A stretch of 64,000 nucleotides of DNA. Origin: Halorubellus sp034808145 (lineage in GTDB: Archaea; Halobacteriota; Halobacteria; Halobacteriales; Natrialbaceae). The stretch is taken from assembly GCF_034808145.1 (NCBI RefSeq), contig NZ_JAXHGM010000010.1, positions 1 to 64,000 on the forward strand. The letters run 5' to 3'. This document shows positions 34,052-44,225 of the stretch, one piece after another. Position 1 is the first letter of the stretch. Each line of letters opens with the position of its first letter. The notes below the pieces were generated by a model. It was given only the letters and a program-made list of their open reading frames with translations, ran no database searches and was not told where the DNA came from. A program made the translations under genes and the position numbers.

Positions 34052-35808
34052 TGAGTACGGTTGACGAAGTTTACGAGTACGGGCAGGACACCTTCAACGT
34101 CCCCGAACGCGGGGAGATCCGGATAGAGGGCTGTCCGTCGTCCATCGGGGATCAACTTCGTCGCGCGTCCTTCACACAGGAGAGCCCCGGCGTCTTCACG
34201 AAGAGTCAGGCGGCACTCGATGGCGAGCAAGAGTACGAAGTTGTCACGGTCACCGTAGACGGCGACGAAAACGAGGTACTCCACGTTGAGGCGACGGACA
34301 TCATCGGCGTCGTGAGCCTCACGCCGTCGTCGAAGGTGCAGGTCGATCCGAAGATCGACTGGGAACACATCTTCGACATGCTCCTGGCCGTCTACGACCA
34401 GAACCGGTCTATCGAGTATCACGGAATCCCGCTGCAGGACTTCCTCTCCGACGACATCCATCTTGACGACGTGTTCGTGGTGCTGGCGATCAACTACCTG
34501 GATGGCTTGGAGACGATCCACCGGCAGGGGTACATCCGCGACTTGGTCATCCGCCGGCATGACAGTCTTGACGGACGGGGGGAGATCGACGTCGAACAAA
34601 CGCTGTTGAACCACGGGCGCGGGACGTTGGAGCCACACTGGATCCGCAACGAGACCGAGTATGACAACGCTGCGAACTCGCTACTCCACTTCGCTGGAAA
34701 GACGCTCCTTCGACTCTTCCGACAGAACACCCACGAAAACGACCACCCTGCATACGATCGAATCTTCTCGGAAGTACACCGCGAGGTGGAGCGCCTGGAG
34801 AGTATGGGTGTCAGCAGCGGGTTGGACAGGATGGACGAGTATCGACGCCTCTCACTCAGCGACCTTCCAAAGCAGCGACGGTACTACCAGAAGGCGTTCG
34901 ATGTTGCCAAGGCAGTGATGTCGTCGTCGCTCGGCCAGCAACTCCGTGATGGACCACGAGAGCTGGTCGTGGACTACGTCCTGAATATGGAGTCGCTGTT
35001 CGAGCAGTACTCTCAGGTCGTCATTGAGCGCGAACTCTCGTACATCAAGTCCTACGACCACCTCGGCGACCTCAACGACGTGACGCCCGTCCGGTCACCG
35101 TCCGTGAATCCGTTCGAGGGTGAAGGCCAGATCTACCACGAACCAGATCATGCGGTACAGGAGGGCGACGAAACGCTGGCGGTGCTGGACTCGAAATACT
35201 ACGCAGAAGGCCACGATCCGGTGAAGGAATCGCCGTCCCGGTCGCGGTTGTTCAGCTACGCCTACCTTCTTCACTCTGATCGGCTCGCGTTCCTGTGTCC
35301 GCTGCTCGAACCGAAGCGTCGCCGCGTCGCCCAGACTGGAGCCGAACTGCAGATCGTCTCACCCGTGCAGGAGTTCACTCTGGACAGATACGGCGATGTC
35401 GTCCACGACTACCTACACGACGTCCTCGTCACGATATCACCCGAACTCGAAGCCTTCCGCGCTGTCGCGGAGAACCGGCTGTGCCTCGACGGCGTCGAAG
35501 AAACGGACCTGAGCGATGCGAAGTCGATGAGCGGCCCGTTCACCTTCAAGGACACACGGGACTTCTCGCTCCGCGTCCTCAAGGCTGCTGCCGACGAACA
35601 CTCGTGGGAAGTCCGCAATCGGTATGACTTAGAACAGGACGGTGACTGGACGCGAGAGCAGATCGAAACGCGGTGTGAACAGCGCTACGAGCATACGACG
35701 ACGTGCGTACCGGTGTTCTGTCGTGACCAGGGGCAAGAGTGGATCGACCTATACTTCCTAGGCGGCGGGGGAGACGTTGAGAAGGAAGGCCCATTGAAGC
35801 TCTTATAG
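34051..35808 (+). CDS. mcrC: McrC-like nuclease subunit
   Basis: A 585-residue protein with the McrC layout. The N-terminal third is a DUF524-type beta-rich region (VVTVTVDGDENEVLHVEATDIIGVVSLTPSSKVQVDPKIDW). The nuclease centre is YHEPDHAVQEGDETLAVLDSKYY, with Asp366, Asp380-x-Lys382 and the downstream SRLFSYAYLLHS helix of the McrC family. The last 100 residues, after about 480, are an additional alpha-beta part not usually present in McrC. It should cleave DNA with the McrB ring. Start at ATG 34051 overlaps the mcrB stop, so both are produced together. Confidence 0.88.
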   Translation: MSTVDEVYEYGQDTFNVPERGEIRIEGCPSSIGDQLRRASFTQESPGVFTKSQAALDGEQEYEVVTVTVDGDENEVLHVEATDIIGVVSLTPSSKVQVDPKIDWEHIFDMLLAVYDQNRSIEYHGIPLQDFLSDDIHLDDVFVVLAINYLDGLETIHRQGYIRDLVIRRHDSLDGRGEIDVEQTLLNHGRGTLEPHWIRNETEYDNAANSLLHFAGKTLLRLFRQNTHENDHPAYDRIFSEVHREVERLESMGVSSGLDRMDEYRRLSLSDLPKQRRYYQKAFDVAKAVMSSSLGQQLRDGPRELVVDYVLNMESLFEQYSQVVIERELSYIKSYDHLGDLNDVTPVRSPSVNPFEGEGQIYHEPDHAVQEGDETLAVLDSKYYAEGHDPVKESPSRSRLFSYAYLLHSDRLAFLCPLLEPKRRRVAQTGAELQIVSPVQEFTLDRYGDVVHDYLHDVLVTISPELEAFRAVAENRLCLDGVEETDLSDAKSMSGPFTFKDTRDFSLRVLKAAADEHSWEVRNRYDLEQDGDWTREQIETRCEQRYEHTTTCVPVFCRDQGQEWIDLYFLGGGGDVEKEGPLKLL

Positions 35809-35815
35809 AGATAGT

Positions 35816-36454
35816 ATGTACCAAACACCGTACCAGTGGACGACCAATGAAGGAACGACACACGTCTTCTACGACAATAATCTGCCTCCGAGCGAAGGAT
35901 TCGGCTGGGATAGTCTCTGTGATATAGAGAGAATTCCCATTGAAGGAGAGCACTTCGAACTCCAAGAGGATGTTACAGAGGAGTCGATAACGTGCGAACG
36001 TTGCCGTGACCAGCTCGGCAAATCGTATGTGGGTCTTGGAGACGACGATATCGCGGGTATTCGAAGTTGCTTGGTTAGAATTCGTCGGGATGGTGATGGG
36101 GTACTAATCGGGGCCCGTCGTCTCTGTCGGGGGAGACCTCTCCACTATGAAATCTCGTTCGAGCCTACGTCCTTTACTGGTGATCTTCAGACAGAGATGG
36201 ACGAGGTTTGCGACGACTGCTGGCAGAACTACGTTGATCGTCAGTGGAGCGGCGACGTCGAAGGAGGAGAGCTTCAAGTCGAATGCTGGGTAGATGGTGA
36301 GAAAGAATCGTACTATGCAGCATCCGTTGAAGCAGTTAATACGGGCCCGAAAGCGAAGCTTCGACTGACCAGTGAGAACGGTCTCAAACAGGAACTTGCC
36401 AGAGAGGAGATCGACTCAATCACACTAACGCCAGCACAAATCGTGGACTACTGA
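35816..36454 (+). CDS. hypothetical zinc-site protein downstream of McrBC
   Basis: A 212-residue acidic protein. It has CERCRDQLGKSYVGLG (about 61-76) and CDDCWQNYVDRQW (about 131-143), which can form one zinc site. The surrounding sequence is beta-rich with no known family. It starts 7 bases after the mcrC stop, so it probably belongs to the McrBC operon and may be an accessory recognition subunit. This is by position only. Confidence 0.75.
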   Translation: MYQTPYQWTTNEGTTHVFYDNNLPPSEGFGWDSLCDIERIPIEGEHFELQEDVTEESITCERCRDQLGKSYVGLGDDDIAGIRSCLVRIRRDGDGVLIGARRLCRGRPLHYEISFEPTSFTGDLQTEMDEVCDDCWQNYVDRQWSGDVEGGELQVECWVDGEKESYYAASVEAVNTGPKAKLRLTSENGLKQELAREEIDSITLTPAQIVDY

Positions 36455-36514
36455 TTCCGTTAGTGGAGCAGTTTCTTCAGAGAGGCTATTGATTCCGTGG
36501 TTCAGAGCTTCTGG

Positions 36515-36898
36515 TCAGAACGGGGCCACGAGCCACTTGCCATCCTCTTTCCGTTCAAGTTGGGGGCCGAAAACCTGCTGGAGAGAGTGAAGTTCGTCCT
36601 CGTACCGGAGATCGTACGTTTTTCCACTTCGATGGAACGAACCTTCGACGATGAACTGCACTGTCGGACTTTGGTACTCTAAATCGTTTGCACGTCGATC
36701 CATCTCATGGGCCAACTCATTCGCCAGATCCTCATCCGCCAAGGCATCTGCGAGACCAACAACACTCACACTATCCGGAACATCGTCGTCTTGGAGTCGC
36801 TGTACAAACTCTTCCACAGGAATCTGATGCTCGAAGGTCTCATACGCACCTTCGATAACGAGATTGTAGCGTCCGGGTATCTGTCCGGGACCTGCCAT
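36515..36898 (-). CDS. hypothetical protein
   Basis: A 127-residue protein starting MAGPGQIPGRYNLVIEGAY at the ATG at 36898; the open frame further upstream has no haloarchaeal character. Middle and C-terminal segments (FEHQIPVEEFVQRLQDDDV, ADEDLANELAHEMD) are helical, ends are beta-like. No domain recognised. It converges with the zinc-site gene of the McrBC operon. Confidence 0.65.
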   Translation of the reverse strand: MAGPGQIPGRYNLVIEGAYETFEHQIPVEEFVQRLQDDDVPDSVSVVGLADALADEDLANELAHEMDRRANDLEYQSPTVQFIVEGSFHRSGKTYDLRYEDELHSLQQVFGPQLERKEDGKWLVAPF

Positions 36899-37284
36899 TA
36901 CGCATACAACGTCTCCGAAGGGACAAAAATGGATACGGTACCGTAGTTCCCAGTAGTTGCTAACGGGATTTCTATATTCAGATAGGTGTCTAAAGCTCAA
37001 ACGACTGCGTTGGTAAGTAAATCTGCATGCTGTGGTATTCGATACCAAAGGTGAGAACAGCGGGTGGGGGCCTGGAAGATGCCACGAAAGCACTATCTCG
37101 GTGTAGTCTTGCTAATTTTGAGCAGACATGACCAGTCTTAGGTCATCGGGTTCCACAGTACCCCATCAGTTGGCGACGATGTCACGTCGCGTTCTAAGCC
37201 CACACATCTAAACCTGGTTGAGTGGAGCGCAACTCTACCCCCGTCTAAACGTAGAGCGGCCCGATGGTATACCGGGGGCTGAGC

Positions 37285-37292
37285 TTTATACG
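37285..37292 (+). promoter_or_regulatory. TATA box
   Basis: TTTATACG is centred 30 bases before the ATG at 37318, giving a leaderless or almost leaderless transcript. Confidence 0.6.
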
Positions 37293-37317
37293 TGGCAGCA
37301 GGGTATAACGACATGTA

Positions 37318-37614
37318 ATGGTAACAGCGAGCACATCTGGCCGCATCGACCAGCAAACCCGGGATGACATCTACTCATTCTATACGGAACACCTCCAGGA
37401 GATACGTGAGAAGTACGATGTCGCGTACGAGACTGAAGACATCGTCGTGATTACTGGTGCGAACGCTGAAATCAACGCTATCGCTGATTACTACGATGTC
37501 ACGTACTCCGCAGTATGCAGTTTAATGCGCGAAGAATACCCCGAGCATCTCGGACGCAGTCTAAACACCTCGACAGAATACGGCACGCCACTCGTCATCC
37601 TCAAAACCGCGTAA
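37318..37614 (+). CDS. hypothetical protein with possible HTH
   Basis: A 98-residue protein. Residues 8-40 are helical; NAEINAIADYYDVTYSAVCSLMREEYPEHLG has the length and pattern of a helix-turn-helix. Its own promoter is clear. No family recognised. The end is short and non-acidic, unlike many neighbours. Confidence 0.7.
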   Translation: MVTASTSGRIDQQTRDDIYSFYTEHLQEIREKYDVAYETEDIVVITGANAEINAIADYYDVTYSAVCSLMREEYPEHLGRSLNTSTEYGTPLVILKTA

Positions 37615-37793
37615 CAGGCGATATCCTCTCAAGTAACCCTGTTGAAACCCTAGTGGCCAGATGCTTTTTTCCCAACAAGTAGTTGAATAAATACACGATA
37701 GGAGCGTAGAGAGGTCTAAGGTGTTCTCAATCTACGATACGAACTGGACAGAAAGTGAAGCCGACGCGATCTTCTAAGAATATTCAGTCAGAA

Positions 37794-38378
37794 TCAGGTC
37801 GTCCACATCAGCTGGTCGGATTCATCAGGTTTCGGTATCTCTGGATCTGAGTCAGCAAAACTCGACAAGAACGTCTGTTTCTTGCTTCTTGGAGGAAACA
37901 CCGCGGAATCATTAATCATGATCTCTGTTGCTGGTGCAACTGTCGGATCAATCTCCTGCAACAGTCGGTAGGCATGTGGCGTAGTGAGTACCATCATACA
38001 TTCACCACAGATCAACTCCGGATCTGACTTATCGAGATGAATTTGATATCTGGCGGATCCGTCACACCAACGGCACTCTGGTCTTCCACGTTTTAATCGT
38101 TCTATCAGTTCCTCTGACCTCATCCTCCGTTTGGCGATCATGTTCAGCTGACTATGTTCTTTTCTATGCAAATCGATTGTCGAACCTTGCCGCCGGAGGG
38201 TGTCGTGTAGGTGTTGTAACCACGGGTTTACTTGAGAGAGATCGTCTTTCTGAGATTGGAACTCGATCTTCTCAGTCACATTATGTAGTATCTCCTGCCG
38301 TTCTTCCCGTGTGATCGAGATTGTACTGTATGCCGGGACCTCTTCTACGATCAGAACTCTACGCTCCGTTGCTGCCAT
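37794..38378 (-). CDS. hypothetical cysteine-pair protein
   Basis: A protein of about 194 residues. CRWCDGSARYQIHLDKSDPELICGEC in the middle is a likely zinc knuckle; the first half is helical with a long basic helix (RRQGSTIDLHRKEHSQLNMIAKRRMRSEELIERLKRG). The start is uncertain: ATGs at 38387, 38384 and 38378 are in frame. No family recognised. It is alone on its strand, 390 bases downstream of the methylase gene's end. Confidence 0.65.
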   Translation of the reverse strand: MAATERRVLIVEEVPAYSTISITREERQEILHNVTEKIEFQSQKDDLSQVNPWLQHLHDTLRRQGSTIDLHRKEHSQLNMIAKRRMRSEELIERLKRGRPECRWCDGSARYQIHLDKSDPELICGECMMVLTTPHAYRLLQEIDPTVAPATEIMINDSAVFPPRSKKQTFLSSFADSDPEIPKPDESDQLMWTT

Positions 38379-38770
38379 CAGCATCACCTCTCGTTATACA
38401 GTAGGAACTCACTGGTCGAACTCTTCGTAACCGGTAGATGGGGCCGGTACCCAACGACCGAATCCGGAATTGCACCGTTGAGTCGAAATGTGCTTTCGGT
38501 ATCATACTCCGGAATAGGTGGAGTAACCAGGTGGGTAAAAACCTCTGCCCTGAGAACACCGTGATATCGCCTCTATAGAGGCTATACGGCCAATATTCGG
38601 ATTGGGAGTCTGGGGAGTAGACTCACAGCACGACCATATCGCCGACTCACCTTAGACAGGCCATCAAACACTGGGTACGGCAAGCAACAGAAGCACTCCC
38701 AGCGAGAGTCTCGAAATGGTTTATCGAAAAGCGCCACCGGGAGTTGTCTTCGCGTCCAGCTTCGAGGTTC
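38379..38770. other. gap with a 14-bp palindrome
   Basis: Between the hypothetical gene and the methylase there is no gene. GCCTCTATAGAGGC at 38569-38582 is a perfect palindrome with TATA at its centre, suggestive of an operator-promoter, though no matching gene start was found within the usual distance. Confidence 0.45.
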
Positions 38771-41449
38771 CTATTCTCCGTAGCTCGTGATGTCTCGATC
38801 CCCGAGCACGCGCGTGTACGTGTCGTCGCCGGTCACGTCGGCGAGCCGACCGGCGAGTTCGCGCAGGTCGTCATCTACGTCCCACTTTTCGACGTAGTTC
38901 TGGACCGCCTGGCCCTTCTCGTAGCGATACCGCAGGAACTGGAGCTTATCGAGGTTCGATAGGTGTTCGCCGCCGTCGCCGTTGACGCGCTCCTGAATGT
39001 AGGCCTGGCGCTTCTCGTTGTCCCAAGTGCCGAGTTCGAAGCCGTCGTCCTGGTTGTATAGGTGCGTCTCTTTCAGGTCCTCCGGCGTAGCGTTTGTCCC
39101 ACGGCAGAGCTTGTTGACGTCATCGAAGGAGGGGTTCGACGTATCGAGCAGGTCGATGAACACGTCTTCGACGCCGATGTCGCTGGCCTCCTGAATAATG
39201 CCGTAGATCTCTTGGACGACCTCCTTCGCGCTCATGATCTCGCCGTCGCGCTGCACCTTTCCGTGGTGCTTGGAGTACTCGCGGAAACACGCGCCCATCT
39301 CCATCACACCGATGTCGCCACGGGAGAGGTCGCGGTTCTCTTCGAGTTGCTTGCGAGTGCGGCGGGCTGTGCGGTAGATGTCGCGGCGGAGGGAGTTCCA
39401 CGATGCGGGTTTGGTGTCGTCGATAGGACGGGCGACGACGACAATGTCGAAGGAGACTGCCTCTCCCTTGATAAACTTGTTAATGTCCGCGGTGATCGGG
39501 TATGTCGCCGTCACTTCGAACCCAACATTACAAAGCGATTCAAGCAGTTCTCCCCAAGACTCCGAGTCACTATGATGGTATGTGAACGTGAGCGTGCCGT
39601 CTTTCTTGAGTGCACGCTTAATCACCGAGAATGCTTGGCCGAGTTCTGACTCAAAGTCTTCAGCGGTCTTATCCAAGTAAGGATTTGTGACGATGGACTC
39701 TTCACGAGGTGTTTGGTCATTGTCGAAGCCGGGGTACTCGTCTTTGAGGAGGATTTTCTGCCAGACGTAGAAGAAGTCCGAAACTTCGGAGTATATGATA
39801 TTGTCGTAGTAGGGTGGATCTGTGATGACAGCGTCAAATTCGTTCTCATAGTTCATCTGTCGCATATCCCCTTGATGAACCTCAGCGTTCTCGCCGATGG
39901 GCGTTGAGAACTCTTCTGTTTCTAAAGTCTCATCCCCGTCTACATAACGTTCTGTAGGGGAAGAGGCGTATTTCACACCCTTGAGGACCATATCCCACAT
40001 AGAAGTGAATGTACCAGTGCCATAGGCAGTCCCCCAGAGATTGTTCTCTATCGGCTCTTTCGGTGGAGTGAAAGAATTATTCTTGAATATATTAGTATTT
40101 TTATTATAATTTGGATTGTAGACATTCATCATCGTGTTATAATTCAAGCTCTCAGAGAACGTGAGAAGGAGGAATTCACGTAGGTTCCTATCTGAGATTT
40201 CACTGATGGATTTCAATAACCGAGATAGGCAAAGAAGTTGGCGCTCATTATACATATCTGTCCATTTTTCATACCTATGTTGGAACAGATCGTTTCCGGA
40301 TACTGCAGAGGCAGCAGTTATCGCTCCTTCTGGGATTTGTTCATCGGGAACATAGTCTTGTAATCCATCCTGTTGCTCCCACTCTTTTCGCGCCTTATCT
40401 AACAACTTGTAGTCTGCATCGGTTGCAGACTTATAGGATTTGTAATCATTCCTTGGCTTTCCGTCATCCTCACATATTGCACAGTAGTATTCAACAGCAT
40501 AGAGTTGTAGATCATATCCATTTTGTTCATCAATCGCGTCCACAATACTGTACTTCTGTCCACAGGCTGAGCAAGTGTACTTCCCTCCTCTGCTGGTATT
40601 CCCCTTTTTAGGAACCCAATTGTGGCCACAATTACTACATCTCGATTCCTGCTTGTAGTCCTCTACATAAACTACTTCTTCGCAACCAGGACAGAAAGCT
40701 GCGTCCTCATCATCGTGGTCATATCTGCCACTTGCGATTCTGAAATCGTTGAATAGCGGGACTGTGTGTCCACAAGAGACGCAATCCAACTCCTTTACCC
40801 AGAAATTATACATCACATCAGCGTCGTGGTCGCCGTTCGGACAGGGCGTCTTGTAGTACTGAGTGATTTCGTCGGCGACATCCTCTTTCACCTGCTCGAA
40901 GGCTTCCTCAAGTTCTTCGACGTCTGTCTGACCGGCTTCAAGTTCCTTCTTCGTGACGAACCACGCGACAGGGTTCAGGTCGTTTCCGACTACCTCTGCG
41001 CCAAAGCGAGAGGCCTCCACGAGTGACGTGCCGCCGCCCATGAACGGGTCGAGGATCTTCTTGTCCTCGACGCGAACGTCTTTGGGGTACAGCTCCCAGA
41101 GGCTCTCCGGATCAGTCATGTCCACGCGTTCGAGGAGTGACGCGATGTCGAGGTCAGACTCGCCGTCGGCGTCGTCGCCATAGTCCGCAAGCGTGCCGCC
41201 TTCGTGCCCCGGCTCATACACCGAAACCTTCTCCGGATCGTCCAGCAGCGTGTACAGAGAGACGGCGCGGAAAACACAGCCGAGGCGTCGCGCCCACCAC
41301 TTGTGCATCGTGTAGATGGGACGGTAGTGCATCTTCGCCCGACCTTCCTTCGCCGCGATCTCGTTCACGCGCTCGATGGGGAACCCGCGTTCGATGGGGA
41401 GCTCGGTCCGCTCCTGCCGGTCCTGTGAAGATCCAGATTGTTCAGACAT
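38771..41449 (-). CDS. DUF1156 adenine-type DNA methylase
   Basis: An 892-residue methyltransferase-like protein of the DUF1156/COG1743 type. N-terminal signature: HYRPIYTMHKWWARR (41-55). SAM-binding loop: LDPFMGGGTSLVEASRFG (133-150), catalytic motif TDPPYYDN (Asp544-Pro-Pro-Tyr-Tyr). A central block with several CxxC zinc ribbons (CVSCGH, CPGCEE, CSNCGH, CSACGQ, CAICED, about residues 215-335) splits the methylase fold. The motif order fits N6-adenine methylation of host DNA. Together with the DUF499 ATPase and SNF2 helicase nearby this is the composition of the helicase-methylase-ATPase (Hma) defence type. It ends an operon started by the 93-residue gene. Confidence 0.9.
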   Translation of the reverse strand: MSEQSGSSQDRQERTELPIERGFPIERVNEIAAKEGRAKMHYRPIYTMHKWWARRLGCVFRAVSLYTLLDDPEKVSVYEPGHEGGTLADYGDDADGESDLDIASLLERVDMTDPESLWELYPKDVRVEDKKILDPFMGGGTSLVEASRFGAEVVGNDLNPVAWFVTKKELEAGQTDVEELEEAFEQVKEDVADEITQYYKTPCPNGDHDADVMYNFWVKELDCVSCGHTVPLFNDFRIASGRYDHDDEDAAFCPGCEEVVYVEDYKQESRCSNCGHNWVPKKGNTSRGGKYTCSACGQKYSIVDAIDEQNGYDLQLYAVEYYCAICEDDGKPRNDYKSYKSATDADYKLLDKARKEWEQQDGLQDYVPDEQIPEGAITAASAVSGNDLFQHRYEKWTDMYNERQLLCLSRLLKSISEISDRNLREFLLLTFSESLNYNTMMNVYNPNYNKNTNIFKNNSFTPPKEPIENNLWGTAYGTGTFTSMWDMVLKGVKYASSPTERYVDGDETLETEEFSTPIGENAEVHQGDMRQMNYENEFDAVITDPPYYDNIIYSEVSDFFYVWQKILLKDEYPGFDNDQTPREESIVTNPYLDKTAEDFESELGQAFSVIKRALKKDGTLTFTYHHSDSESWGELLESLCNVGFEVTATYPITADINKFIKGEAVSFDIVVVARPIDDTKPASWNSLRRDIYRTARRTRKQLEENRDLSRGDIGVMEMGACFREYSKHHGKVQRDGEIMSAKEVVQEIYGIIQEASDIGVEDVFIDLLDTSNPSFDDVNKLCRGTNATPEDLKETHLYNQDDGFELGTWDNEKRQAYIQERVNGDGGEHLSNLDKLQFLRYRYEKGQAVQNYVEKWDVDDDLRELAGRLADVTGDDTYTRVLGDRDITSYGE

Positions 41450-41570
41450 TATTCAGTATGTAGAAGCGATACGCCACGAGCCACATAAGTGTGCGTTCTT
41501 CGCAGTAACATCTCAGTGAAGCGAGCTTCGTTGGGTGTCTCGAAAGGAGACGGAACGTCGAAGAAGTTGC

Positions 41571-41852
41571 CTACTCGTCGTCAGAGACGAGCGTTTCGAG
41601 GTCAGTCACGTTCTGGATGGCGTCGGATGCCAAGTCATCGTGACCCGTCTCAATGGCGAAGCCGGCTGCCTCAGTCATTGCCTGGACAACCTGTTCTACG
41701 AACATTGAGTCACTCATGACGTACTCTCCAGCCACCTGTAGTGCTCGCCGACTCTCTGTCAGCGGTACTCCGACCACTTCTTCGATCTTAGCGATGATCT
41801 CTAGCGATTCGTCGATCTTCTTCGCGCGGTTGATCGTTTTTTCTGTCTGCAT
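41571..41852 (-). CDS. small helical protein upstream of methylase
   Basis: A 93-residue acidic, all-helical protein (MQTEKTINRAKKIDESLEIIAKIEEVVG, FVEQVVQAMTEAAGFAIETG). No family recognised. It is 121 bases upstream of the methylase gene on the same strand, probably in the same transcript. TTTAAAAATG at about 41890 may be its TATA box. Confidence 0.65.
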   Translation of the reverse strand: MQTEKTINRAKKIDESLEIIAKIEEVVGVPLTESRRALQVAGEYVMSDSMFVEQVVQAMTEAAGFAIETGHDDLASDAIQNVTDLETLVSDDE

Positions 41853-42303
41853 AGTGGGTTGGACCCGAACAACTACAACCGCCAGTCATTTTTAAAGGTA
41901 AGCCAGAGGGTGCGGAGGTGATTGATTTGGTACCCGGTCCCAAATCGCTACGATTCGGGAATCTCCAGAAATACGTTGTTTTGAGAGGTTAGAACGACTG
42001 TGCGTGACAAAAGAGGCGGACGAGAATACTCACAGAGTTCCGAAATGGCCCAGACCTATAACAGCGGTGCGAAGTGGTTCGACGCCAGAAACTGATGAGA
42101 TCTCAATGAATTGTTTGTGAATACACGACGGAGCGGAGGTTCGGCCCAAAGACGTACCAACATAGGGGAGACCCCGGATTCGTTGGGAAATCTATAGACT
42201 CACTCGCGCGATGGTGACATCTTCCCGCCCTCACCTTCGGATTCGGGTGATGAGTTAGTCTTGGAACCATTTATACAACTCTCCACGGAACATTCGGTCA
42301 TCG
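41853..42303. other. divergent promoter region, no gene
   Basis: No frame with haloarchaeal composition was found. ATTTATACAAC near 42267-42277 is the probable TATA box of the DUF262 gene at 42304; the other end carries the promoter of the 93-residue gene. Confidence 0.5.
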
Positions 42304-44142
42304 ATGAAAGCAGACACCCTCGATCTAAAGGATATCTTTCGGAAGGACACTCGGTACGTCGTTCCACGGTTTCAGCGGCCGTACGTGTGGAAGGAGGAAG
42401 AACACTGGAAGCCGCTCTGGGAGGATCTCCAACTTGTCGTCAATGAACTGATGGATCGACAAGCAGGGGCGAGTAACCAAATCGAACGACAGGAAGCACA
42501 ACAGGACACCTCCCCGCACTTCCTGGGAGCCATCGTCCTCGATCAGCAATCGACGCCGACGCAGAAGTTGGAGACGCGCGAGATCATCGACGGCCAGCAG
42601 CGCTTGATCACACTCCAAGTTCTGCTGTCCGCCGTGCATTCGGTGGCGACTGATCTCGGTCACGATGAGTCTGCGTCGTTGGTGGAGAAGCTGATGTACA
42701 ACGACACAGATCTGACCACCACTGATACGGACCGGCTGAAGGTCTGGCCGATCGAAGCCGATCAGGACGCGTTCATCGACGTGCTAACCTTCTCGGACCC
42801 GGAATCGGAGCACTCCGAACTCGCCGGCGACGACAACTTGGAGGAGTGCTTCCGGTACTTCAGAGACGAAATTCGAGAGTGGGCAGAATCTGGAGACGAA
42901 CCCATCGAAGAACATCTCGATGCGCTCGTCACGACGATGTGGCACCTGCTCCGTGTCGTCGTCATCGACCTCGAATCCAACGACGACGCACAGGTGATCT
43001 TCGAGACCCTGAATGCCCGCGGAACACCGCTACTCGCCGCCGACCTGATCAAGAACTACCTCTTCCGAGAGGCGACGATCCAGCAGGACGACCCCGGCGA
43101 CCTCCACGACAAGTACTGGAAGCAATTCGACGAAGACGAATGGCGCGTCGATGTCTCGCAGGGACGGCTCGATCGCCCGAAAATAGACGTATTCATCATG
43201 CACTGGCTCACGATGGAGATGAGCCAGCAGGTCCGCGCGAAGAAGCTCTTCCCGGCGTTCCGGAAGTACCTCGATAGGACCGACAACTCGGTCGAAGAGA
43301 TCGTGAAGGACATCGACTACTACGCGTCCATCTACGAGACCATTTCTGAACCCGACCGTGGGTCTCGGGAGGGGATCTTCTTCCACCGACTGGACATCCT
43401 CGATACGACGACGCCGTACCCGGTTCTCCTCTGGATCTTCGGCCACGAAGACATCCCGAAGGAACAGCGGGTGAAAGCCGTCGAAGCAATCGAGAGCTGG
43501 CTGATGCGTCGGATGCTCTCCCGACTGACGTCGAAGAACTACAACAAGGTCTTCATCGAGCTGCTGGACGAACTCAAGGAGCGAGATAGCGAGTACGTCG
43601 GCGACGTCGTCGTCGAATTCTTCCAGGGCAAAGAGGGTGAGAGCGACTACTGGCCCGGTGACGACAAGCTGACGGACTCGATGGTGAACAAGGAGTACTG
43701 GGCCGTCATCAACCAGCGACGCCTCAAAATGGTGTTTGCGGCCATCGAACGCGAGTTGCGTAACACCGGGTACAGCGAGACGGTAGAGTTCACACAGGAT
43801 CTGGAGATCGAGCATATTCTCCCGCAGAAGTGGTCCACCCACTGGTCGCTCCCAGGAGACCGACCCGCTGAGGTAGAACGGATGGAACGTGACGATGCAA
43901 AGGACCGAATCGGGAACCTGACCATCCTCACTGATAAGCTAAACCCCTCTATTTCGAATGCAGCGTGGGACGATAAACGAGAGGCGGTTCAAGAGCACAC
44001 TGTCCTACGGCTGAACAAGCACTTGGTTACGAATTGGCCTGACGAATGGAACGAAGACACGATTGCTGAACGTGGCGAGTGGCTCGCAAAGCAAGCGAGT
44101 GAGGTCTGGCCTGAACCGGGTTCAGAGTACTGGGGCAGATAG
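42304..44142 (+). CDS. DUF262/DUF1524 protein (GmrSD-type restriction enzyme)
   Basis: A 612-residue single-chain GmrSD-like protein. The N-terminal DUF262 domain shows VPRFQRPYVWK (20-30) and IIDGQQRLITLQ (94-105, DGQQR), the ParB-like nucleotide site. The C-terminal DUF1524 HNH nuclease has EIEHILPQKW (His504) and DRIGNLTIL. GmrSD enzymes cut DNA with modified, often glucosylated, cytosine in a nucleotide-dependent way. It lies inside the methylase-ATPase-helicase block, in the opposite orientation, with its own promoter, so it may be either a separate type IV system or a linked effector. Confidence 0.9.
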   Translation: MKADTLDLKDIFRKDTRYVVPRFQRPYVWKEEEHWKPLWEDLQLVVNELMDRQAGASNQIERQEAQQDTSPHFLGAIVLDQQSTPTQKLETREIIDGQQRLITLQVLLSAVHSVATDLGHDESASLVEKLMYNDTDLTTTDTDRLKVWPIEADQDAFIDVLTFSDPESEHSELAGDDNLEECFRYFRDEIREWAESGDEPIEEHLDALVTTMWHLLRVVVIDLESNDDAQVIFETLNARGTPLLAADLIKNYLFREATIQQDDPGDLHDKYWKQFDEDEWRVDVSQGRLDRPKIDVFIMHWLTMEMSQQVRAKKLFPAFRKYLDRTDNSVEEIVKDIDYYASIYETISEPDRGSREGIFFHRLDILDTTTPYPVLLWIFGHEDIPKEQRVKAVEAIESWLMRRMLSRLTSKNYNKVFIELLDELKERDSEYVGDVVVEFFQGKEGESDYWPGDDKLTDSMVNKEYWAVINQRRLKMVFAAIERELRNTGYSETVEFTQDLEIEHILPQKWSTHWSLPGDRPAEVERMERDDAKDRIGNLTILTDKLNPSISNAAWDDKREAVQEHTVLRLNKHLVTNWPDEWNEDTIAERGEWLAKQASEVWPEPGSEYWGR

Positions 44143-44225
44143 AAGCACACTAACACTGTTCGCCATCGATTGTTGAGTTAGGCGGCAATCGAACAGGCTA
44201 TCCAGCGTGCTGAGGATGGGTCGAT

